A DNA stretch of 40,499 nucleotides from assembly GCA_002305415.1 (NCBI GenBank), contig DBQX01000132.1, forward strand, positions 21,186 through 61,684. Direction: 5' to 3'. A model generated the notes under the pieces. That model ran no database searches and was not told the origin of the DNA. It saw nothing but the letters and a program-made list of their open reading frames with translations. Position numbers and translations under genes: made by a program. This stretch comes from Actinomycetales bacterium UBA1383 (GTDB taxonomy: Bacteria; Actinomycetota; Actinomycetes; Actinomycetales; Actinomycetaceae). Below, piece by piece: positions 35,495-40,499 of the stretch (position 1 is its first letter; each line of letters opens with the position of its first letter).

Positions 35495-37187
35495 CCTCCA
35501 CAGCGCTCCCGCGCCCGACGCGCCGCCACTGCGGGAGATCGTCGGCGGCTACGACATCGACCGGTTGCCCATCCACGTGCCACGCTTCCAGGACGAATCC
35601 CTGGAAGGCTGGCTGCGGCGCCTGTCGCGCCGCTACCAGGTCACCCCGCGTGACGTCCTGACCCACCTCGGCGTGGCACCACACCCGCAAGCCCTCCCCA
35701 AACTCGAGATCCTCGCCGCGCACCACCCGGGGGCGTTCATCCAGGCTGGCCTGGAACCCGAAACGCTACCCTCCCGGTGCTCCCCTCTCGGAGCCACCCT
35801 CGCCACGCTCGATGAGGACTTCGCCGTGGGAATCCTGGGACTGCCGCGGCCCCGGTGGCGCCGCGCCGCACGATTCTGCCCGCGGTGTCTGACCATGTCC
35901 GGGAAGTGGACCGACACCTGGCACCACCCCTACCACGTCGTCTGTGTCCGCCACGGCCTCGTGCTGGAGACGCGCTGCCCCACCTGTGGGGCGCTGCCCT
36001 TCCACACCCCCACCTGGATGACCTCCACCGGCCCCATCGACTCCTGCGCCGACTTCACGGCACCCAAAGGGCTGCGCTACCGGTGCCGGTGCGCAACCAG
36101 ATTCGCCACGGTCACACCCGAGCCCGCCGACGACAAACTCCTCGCCGCACAACGATGGCTGTGGGACATCCTCACCGCATTCCATGAGGGCGACGCCGTG
36201 CAACTGATCGGACTGTGGGTCGACCCCCGAACCGCCTACAACGCAGCCGCCGAGATCATCACGGCGAACACCGCCATCCGCAAGACCTGCCCGTCAGCCC
36301 CGGAGGAACAGGGACTGCGCCTCGCCCACCGGATCCTGAGCCAGCCATCGGTCGCGGCCGCCGCCCAGGTCTCACTGACCGTGGAGGGCTTCGACCCCAC
36401 CGACGGCATCGCCCCCTTCGCCCCCCGCTCGGCCGCAACCAAACGCCCCCGCAACGCCGTCGCCGTCGCGGTCTCCCTGCAACGACAACAGGGACACATC
36501 GCCCTCGGAGCTGAGCTTGAGTTCCGCATCGGCACCGCCGCACCCTGCTACCCCCCCGCCTGGAACGTGAAGACCCCACCCTTGACCGTCACCGCCGCAC
36601 GCCCCGAACTCCCACTCGCCAGCATCCCCACCACCCTATGGCCCGGCGCCCTCACCCTCGGCGACGCCGACCTCGACACCCACCTGAACCTCACCACCCC
36701 CACGGGTCGGGCGTTCGCCGCTCTCGCACTCGCCCGCCTGGGCAGCTCCCGTCCGTGGCGCCTCCTCGCCCTCAACCTCGCCCTCCCCGCCCACATGGCC
36801 CCGCTGTGCGCCCGCCACTGGCGCACCATCAGCAACGCCGGCCACTGGCCCGCCTACGTGCACGCCGTCGCCGACCTCTTCGACCAACTCCACCACCACC
36901 CACCCCCGATCGACTACGAACGCCGGCGGTTCACCGCTCAACCCGACCTCATCCTCAAGGAGGCCCGCCGCGCCACATCCACCCACCGCCGCGCCGTCCC
37001 ACCGGTCGGGACCTACGCCCTCGCGCTCTGGAGCACCTACACCCAAACCGACACGGCTTTCGCCCCAACCGAGCTCACCCCCAGCAGCCCGAACACTGAC
37101 CGGCCATCTCCGTCCCAGGTGCTCACGCAGTCGGCCGCACGGCTTGGAATGCCACCGGCAGAACCGTTGACCTGGGAACCACCTTGA
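35466..37187 (+). CDS. tniQ: TniQ-like target-selection protein
   Basis: TniQ family protein of 573 aa up to its TGA. The TniQ domain is at about 35-175, with HVPRFQDESLEGWLRRLSRR followed by zinc ligands C138-x2-C141, C160 and C171-x2-C174 (FCPRC, VVCVRHGL, CPTC). The C-terminal half is large and is not a family I can name. The ATG at 35466 overlaps tnsC. Immediately after the TGA (37185-37187) the same frame stays open and protein-like for 146 codons, so this is probably a shortened form of a protein of about 720 aa. Confidence 0.82.
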   Translation: MPHSKPASPDLHSAPAPDAPPLREIVGGYDIDRLPIHVPRFQDESLEGWLRRLSRRYQVTPRDVLTHLGVAPHPQALPKLEILAAHHPGAFIQAGLEPETLPSRCSPLGATLATLDEDFAVGILGLPRPRWRRAARFCPRCLTMSGKWTDTWHHPYHVVCVRHGLVLETRCPTCGALPFHTPTWMTSTGPIDSCADFTAPKGLRYRCRCATRFATVTPEPADDKLLAAQRWLWDILTAFHEGDAVQLIGLWVDPRTAYNAAAEIITANTAIRKTCPSAPEEQGLRLAHRILSQPSVAAAAQVSLTVEGFDPTDGIAPFAPRSAATKRPRNAVAVAVSLQRQQGHIALGAELEFRIGTAAPCYPPAWNVKTPPLTVTAARPELPLASIPTTLWPGALTLGDADLDTHLNLTTPTGRAFAALALARLGSSRPWRLLALNLALPAHMAPLCARHWRTISNAGHWPAYVHAVADLFDQLHHHPPPIDYERRRFTAQPDLILKEARRATSTHRRAVPPVGTYALALWSTYTQTDTAFAPTELTPSSPNTDRPSPSQVLTQSAARLGMPPAEPLTWEPP

Positions 37188-37628
37188 CTGCCCCCACGGA
37201 CAGCAGGGGAGCCCACCACCCCCACCACCGGCACCTGTCCGCCGCTCCCCACCCCGGACCTACTCACCCTGGCCGCAGCACTGTCGGACCGGGCCTTCCA
37301 TGGCTCCGACACCGCCGCAACGCAGCCCGTCAACATCCGCCCCTACCTCGGCCGCGACCTCCCCGGCTCCACCACCCTCCAGACCGTCCCCGGGAGCCTC
37401 GGGCGGGCACTACGGCACACCCTCCTCTGGAACTGGACCGGCTCCGAGTGGCCCTACCTCGAACGCTGGGACCTGGACCGCGCCGTCGACGACCCCGTCG
37501 CCCACTACCTCACCAACACACCAAAATGGCTCCACACCGCCCTCGCCGAAGCAGACCCCGAGACACACACGCGGATGCGGCGCCAGAGGCAACTGCTGCG
37601 CCCGCGACCCTACACAACCATCCCATAA
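37188..37628 (+). pseudogene. In-frame continuation of tniQ after a TGA
   Basis: 146 codons in the tniQ frame, ending at TAA. They begin with a Pro/Thr-rich linker (LPPRTAGEPTTPTTGT) and then read as a folded domain: LLTLAAALSDRAFHGSDT, NIRPYLGRDLPG, TLLWNWTGSEWPYLERWDLD and AVDDPVAHYLTNTPKWL. Composition is that of a real protein, unlike the two Pro/Arg/His-rich overlapping frames. It contains no ATG, GTG or TTG until its last 15 or so codons, so it cannot be an independent gene with an ordinary start. I interpret it as the native TniQ C-terminus cut off by a nonsense mutation. Confidence 0.68.
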
Positions 37629-37845
37629 CCGACTCCGGCCCTGTCGAGAGATGCTGCGAACCAACGATTTTCGATGTCTGTACCGAGTGTGGACGTCCAC
37701 ATGGTGAGCCATGAGCGCGGGGATGATCGCGGCGACTCGCGAGCGTGGCGCGCGTGGGCGGCGTGCCAACGTCCAAGCTTTGCTCTGTCTCACCCAGTGC
37801 CTCCACGACAGTGCGTTCTCGGAGAGCCCAAAGGTCAATGGGGGG

Positions 37846-37874
37846 TTGACGCCTCCCTTGTGGCGCGAGATACT
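37846..37874 (+). promoter_or_regulatory. Promoter of the HTH/membrane protein operon
   Basis: TTGACG (37846-37851) and GATACT (37869-37874) are separated by 17 bases. GATACT ends six bases before the ATG at 37881, so the message should start at or beside the ATG and be leaderless. No ribosome binding site precedes the ATG. The remaining bases between 37629 and 37845 show no gene. Confidence 0.65.
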
Positions 37875-37880
37875 CGTTGT

Positions 37881-38231
37881 ATGAGCGCGTGGCGCCTTAA
37901 CCCCAATCAAATTGGACCCTCCAACGCTGCGGAGTCCGTTGTGGGCGATCTTGCCGCTCTGTTCGTCGGTGGGAGGGGCGAGGAAGCGGCGTGTCGGTTG
38001 CGCGGCGTGGATGCATGGACGGCGCTGGAGTATCTGATCGCAGTAGAAAACGACTTGTCTGAGGCGAGGGGTTCGGTCGCGGCGGAGCGCGCCGCGGTTT
38101 ACCGCACGCTGACATCGCAGTACTCGATCGCGCAGATCGCCCAGCGGACGGGTGTGAGTCGTCAGTCTGTGCACCAAGCGTTGGCCCGGGATGCGGAGCG
38201 AAGGGGGAAGGTTAATGAGCAGCTCATCTGA
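37881..38231 (+). CDS. Small helix-turn-helix protein
   Basis: Protein of 116 aa with a C-terminal HTH: SIAQIAQRTGVSRQSVHQAL, resembling sigma-70 region 4 or Trp-repressor-like domains. The N-terminal 65 residues (LAALFVGGRGEEAACRLRGV) are helical and match no family I know. The ATG at 37881 fits a leaderless promoter; upstream codons in the open frame look non-coding. The next gene starts 17 bases before this stop, so the two form a regulator/membrane-protein operon. A perfect CCAAT-CAA-ATTGG palindrome lies at 37903-37915 inside the coding sequence and might be an operator. Confidence 0.8.
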   Translation: MSAWRLNPNQIGPSNAAESVVGDLAALFVGGRGEEAACRLRGVDAWTALEYLIAVENDLSEARGSVAAERAAVYRTLTSQYSIAQIAQRTGVSRQSVHQALARDAERRGKVNEQLI

Positions 38232-38874
38232 GACCGGGGCAAAGACGGTAACAGGTTGGCCCCTCGGACGTCTTGTGGGGTATTGGTGCGCGTCGCGCGG
38301 TGGACTGATCCTCCTCCTCACAATGGTGTTGTTCACCGGACCTGCCTCGTGGCCGATCCGGGTCGTAATGCTAGCTCTGACTGCGGCGGGGGGGGTGGGT
38401 GTGACCATGGCCTCGCGTGCGCTCCTCCGGCGGGCGGTCTGGGAACTTCCCGGTGGGATGCTGGCCTTGCGCCGCTCCAAGGGACTGACGGTCGCCGTCG
38501 CTCTTGCCGACGCGTTCCTCGCGGTGGCCGTGGTGGCGTTCATCCGCGGCGGTCCTCTGTCGCAGGCGTGGCCGATCACGGTGTTGTACCCCGGCACGAC
38601 CCTGATTTTGGCCGTTGGAGTAGCGCTCCTCGGCTTGGGATTCGTCCGGGCACGGGCTGGCAGCCTCGTGGGGCTGTCACCGGCCACGGTGAGCGTAGTC
38701 GCATTCGCCCACCTAATTGGGGCGGGATATGCCTTCTGGGAAGCTGTCCGACGCGGGCCCGTTGACTGGCTGCCCGGTCAACTTCTGGCAGTGCCCCTCG
38801 TCCTCGGGTTTGCTGTCGTCCTGTACATGCTCGCAATACGGTTGGAGACCATGCGACCAGGCGCCGCCGAATGA
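38215..38874 (+). CDS. Polytopic membrane protein of unknown function
   Basis: Protein of 219 aa with about six hydrophobic segments, for example LILLLTMVLFTG, VVMLALTAAGGVGVTMA, VAVALADAFLAVAVVAF, LILAVGVALLGLGFV and LLAVPLVLGFAVVLYMLAI. I recognise no family and no transport or catalytic motif. The ATG at 38215 is preceded by GGGGGAAGG and overlaps the HTH gene, so expression should depend on it. Two-gene units of an HTH protein and a small membrane protein often sense a membrane stress, but nothing here shows that directly. Confidence 0.75.
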   Translation: MSSSSETGAKTVTGWPLGRLVGYWCASRGGLILLLTMVLFTGPASWPIRVVMLALTAAGGVGVTMASRALLRRAVWELPGGMLALRRSKGLTVAVALADAFLAVAVVAFIRGGPLSQAWPITVLYPGTTLILAVGVALLGLGFVRARAGSLVGLSPATVSVVAFAHLIGAGYAFWEAVRRGPVDWLPGQLLAVPLVLGFAVVLYMLAIRLETMRPGAAE

Positions 38875-38905
38875 GTACTCGCTCGCGCTCTCGCCCGGCG
38901 GCGCC
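38860..38905. terminator. Possible bidirectional terminator
   Basis: GGCGCCGCC (38860-38868) and GGCGGCGCC (38897-38905) form an inverted repeat over the end of the membrane protein gene, facing the convergent secreted-protein genes. The 28-base loop makes it weak. Confidence 0.35.
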
Positions 38906-38914
38906 GAAGGTTCC

Positions 38915-39427
38915 TCACGGATACCAGACAGTCCCACTCGTGCTAAAGGGGCCACCTGTGTTGCTTTCGGAGTCAATGACGAACCTGTAGTAGATCGAAT
39001 CCGTATTGGGCCAGTAGGGGTAATTAGCGATTCCACATTGGATCGTCTTCTTCTCGGACTGCGTGTAAGGGAAGTCCCTCTTCTGGATCCAGATCTTCAG
39101 GTCGTTTGGCTTGCAGTTGGTTGGCGCGCGCACCAGAATCGTGACCGTGCCAATCGCACTATTCTTCCATGCCCTTGACACGATGGCGTCACCGAACACC
39201 GCCTCCCACGTGAAATAGCCAGTCCACATGGGCTGAACGGACGCAATGCCCGGAGATGGCGCGGTCCCCGCGGAGGTGACCACAAACCGAGAGCCGTCCT
39301 CAGACACGTCAACGCTAACGGGAGGCGCAGAGTCATAGTCGAACTCCGAGCTCTGGGCACTTGGAGCGGCGGCAGAAGCCATTGCCGCCAACCCCAGGGC
39401 TACTACAAAGATACTCTTGATTGACAT
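38915..39427 (-). CDS. Small secreted protein, paralogue B
   Basis: Protein of 170 aa with a cleavable signal peptide (KSIFVVALGLAAMASAAAP) and a mature part of about 145 residues. The core is MWTGYFTWEAVFGDAIVSRA, then GTVTILVRAPTNC, RDFPYTQSEKKTIQC and a C-terminal TVWYP. Two Cys could form a disulfide. The protein immediately upstream shares this layout, so they are paralogues. Their genes are 9 bases apart and the ribosome binding site of this one (AAGGGGG) overlaps the upstream stop. Codons are less GC-rich than in the backbone. I do not recognise the family. Confidence 0.8.
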   Translation of the reverse strand: MSIKSIFVVALGLAAMASAAAPSAQSSEFDYDSAPPVSVDVSEDGSRFVVTSAGTAPSPGIASVQPMWTGYFTWEAVFGDAIVSRAWKNSAIGTVTILVRAPTNCKPNDLKIWIQKRDFPYTQSEKKTIQCGIANYPYWPNTDSIYYRFVIDSESNTGGPFSTSGTVWYP

Positions 39428-39436
39428 TGTTCCCCC

Positions 39437-39967
39437 TTATGGATAGGTCAAATAGCCGGCCGTGTAGTGATCCTCGTTTCCGTCCCACGTGATTGTGTCC
39501 TGGAGAGTGAAGCGATACTGACCCGCAGGTACACCCGTCCAAGTTGCCGTAGTACCCGAGCACGGGATATCACGGGTACCGTAGCTGGTATGGGGGAAGA
39601 AGCGGTTCCGAACACGAGCGACGATAGTGCCCGATGCACAGTTGCTGACCACTCCAACGGTGAGCCGAACTGTCCCCGCGTAGACCTGCTCCCACACGCG
39701 CGACTCGATGGACTCGTCGAAGTAGGCGGTCCAGGAGAACCCGCCCCCGAGGATTCCGAAGTCGGCGGTTGTCGAAGTAAATGTGGATCCGTTCTTGTAG
39801 TGGATTGTCTCCGTGAGCCCACTTCTCTCAATACGCGCAACAGCCAGTGGCACATCGTCTGACGCCAATTCGCCACCTTCCGCCGCCACAACTGTCGTAG
39901 CTGCCGATAGGGCCAAGAACGGCACGAGTAGCGCGGTTGCTATACCTCGACTGCGGAATGGTCGCAT
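39437..39967 (-). CDS. Small secreted protein, paralogue A
   Basis: Protein of 176 aa with a signal peptide (basic MRPFRSRG, then ATALLVPFLALSAATTVVAAE). The mature part has FSWTAYFDESIESRVWEQ, GTVRLTVGVVSNC, RFFPHTSYGTRDIPC and C-terminal GYLTYP, aligning with the downstream protein including both Cys. I use the second ATG of an ATGATG, because GGGGAG directly abuts the first. TATATT (minus strand, 39981-39986) is a possible -10. The family is unknown to me; a small beta-rich, disulfide-linked extracellular domain is my inference. Confidence 0.8.
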   Translation of the reverse strand: MRPFRSRGIATALLVPFLALSAATTVVAAEGGELASDDVPLAVARIERSGLTETIHYKNGSTFTSTTADFGILGGGFSWTAYFDESIESRVWEQVYAGTVRLTVGVVSNCASGTIVARVRNRFFPHTSYGTRDIPCSGTTATWTGVPAGQYRFTLQDTITWDGNEDHYTAGYLTYP

Positions 39968-40499
39968 CATCTCCCCTAACAATATAGTACAAACGTTCGA
40001 ACCCCAATGAGCCGCGGTCCAGTTGACGAGAAAGTGACCCCCTGGGAAGAACAAGATAGCGAGTAAGTCGCTGGCGGAGTTGAGCTTCGAATGAGATTTC
40101 CTGCCATGACACCAAGTTCGCTGAGCTCATCGCGCCCTGCTGTGCTGTAGGGCCAAAGCGACTTGAGGCAAGAGAAAACCTGAGCGGTGTTGGCCCCGGG
40201 ACCGATATGGTCCCTATGGAGAAACTCCGCAGCTCGCTGTCCGGCGGTAGTCATCACGTGGCAGAAGGCGATGGAAGACCTCGCCGCACCTAGTGAGACA
40301 ACTCTCCTACCCGAATACGAGCAATCCGGATCATCGAGCGCGCCTTCGACCTCGACGAGCAAGGCCTTGCCACCCTCTACGACGGGTTCGTCGTCGTCTA
40401 CGAGGCATCACCCTCTGCAACACGGTTGGGAGACACGCCCTGATGTGTAGGGGTCGTTTGTCAAGGGCATGGTGACCGGAGTTCCGCAGCTGGTAGGCA
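39968..40499. other. Intergenic, less GC-rich stretch without a convincing intact gene
   Basis: The left edge holds the probable promoter of the secreted-protein pair (-10-like TATATT on the minus strand, 39981-39986). The open frames here have atypical composition and no ribosome binding sites, and I do not call them. One short plus-strand frame near the right edge looks like a gene remnant and is listed separately. The last 50 bases show nothing recognisable. Confidence 0.5.
40297..40443 (+). pseudogene. Possible coding remnant
   Basis: 48 codons open after a TGA and ending at TGA 40441-40443. The middle, TRIRAIRIIERAFDLDEQG followed by LATLYDGFVVVYEASP, has the composition of a folded protein, unlike the overlapping frames. 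No start codon lies in a sensible place. It could be the 3' end of a lost gene. I cannot name a family. Confidence 0.3.

Larger units (their letters stand above)
32183..37628 (+). mobile_element. Tn7-like transposon, decayed (right end not found)
   Basis: The element is defined by a left end starting with TGTGTGG at 32183 and three TnsB-type repeats, then genes in the order tnsA-like, tnsB-like, tnsC-like and tniQ-like on the plus strand. Inserted upstream of dnaK, it leaves the HAIR sites intact. Three defects (the tnsA/tnsB junction, TAG in tnsB and TGA in tniQ) suggest it no longer moves by itself. The boundary at 37628 is only the end of the last element-like reading frame; genes further right could be cargo. 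No CRISPR array or cas gene is present, so it is not a CRISPR-guided type. Confidence 0.82.

Noticed and set aside
37184..37714. Separate 176-codon gene starting with TTG after tniQ
   Set aside because: The frame is almost only Pro, Arg and His; the tniQ frame over the same bases is the protein-like one.
38030..38060. Possible right-end TnsB site (AGAAAACGAC) inside the HTH gene
   Set aside because: Only about ten bases match one half of the repeat and it lies within conserved-looking coding sequence; no second copy is near.
39976..40362. Minus-strand 128-codon gene upstream of the secreted pair
   Set aside because: No ribosome binding site, atypical composition, and it overlaps the probable promoter of the secreted-protein operon.
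32183..40499. CRISPR-associated transposon
   Set aside because: No array, no cas12k, cas5, cas6, cas7 or cas8-like gene is present near the tns genes.

Overview
The window is high-GC DNA from an actinobacterium. The sequence evidence is strong GC-rich codon use, GTG starts, a dnaK-grpE-dnaJ-hspR operon with HAIR-type HspR sites, an actinobacterial-type class II aldolase and a long single-chain pyruvate carboxylase. A member of the Micrococcales is my best guess; that placement is inference, because no rRNA or tRNA gene is present.

Positions 1-32182 are an ordinary, densely packed chromosomal backbone. It starts with the 3' part of a secreted VanY-type carboxypeptidase, followed by aldolase (fba), a lemA/SpoU-methyltransferase pair, a pyrE/short-chain dehydrogenase pair, exonuclease III (xthA), a decayed PIN-domain toxin fragment, a serine hydrolase and a GH3 beta-glucosidase. 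Next come an ArsR-like regulator divergent from pyruvate carboxylase (pyc), clpB under a HAIR operator, two tandem cytidylate-kinase-like paralogues, a 3-hydroxyisobutyrate-dehydrogenase-like/AhpD-like pair, an AlkD-like repair protein, a coiled-coil lipoprotein, an amidase, an RlmC-like methyltransferase, a CoA-pyrophosphatase-like Nudix protein, a small MT0933-type antitoxin-like protein, a prolyl oligopeptidase, a cupin and two membrane proteins. The hspR-dnaJ-grpE-dnaK operon (minus strand) closes the backbone. Two chaperone loci (clpB and dnaK) carry HAIR operators and the gene for their probable repressor HspR lies in the same window, so the heat-shock circuit is largely visible here.

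Positions 32183-37628 hold a Tn7-like transposon. Its left end, three TnsB-type repeats, lies just upstream of the dnaK promoter. It keeps the order tnsA-tnsB-tnsC-tniQ, but it is damaged. The tnsA 3' end appears joined directly to the middle of tnsB, tnsB has an in-frame TAG between its first and second catalytic Asp, and tniQ has an in-frame TGA followed by 146 more open codons of protein-like sequence with no ATG, GTG or TTG that could begin a separate gene of similar length. I find no matching right end.

Positions 37629-40499 look like accessory DNA that is visibly less GC-rich towards the end. They hold a two-gene operon (HTH protein plus polytopic membrane protein) with a leaderless promoter, a tandem pair of paralogous small secreted proteins that I do not recognise, and a final stretch with no convincing intact gene. 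The accessory part, with the broken transposon and the secreted pair, is where undescribed biology is most likely.
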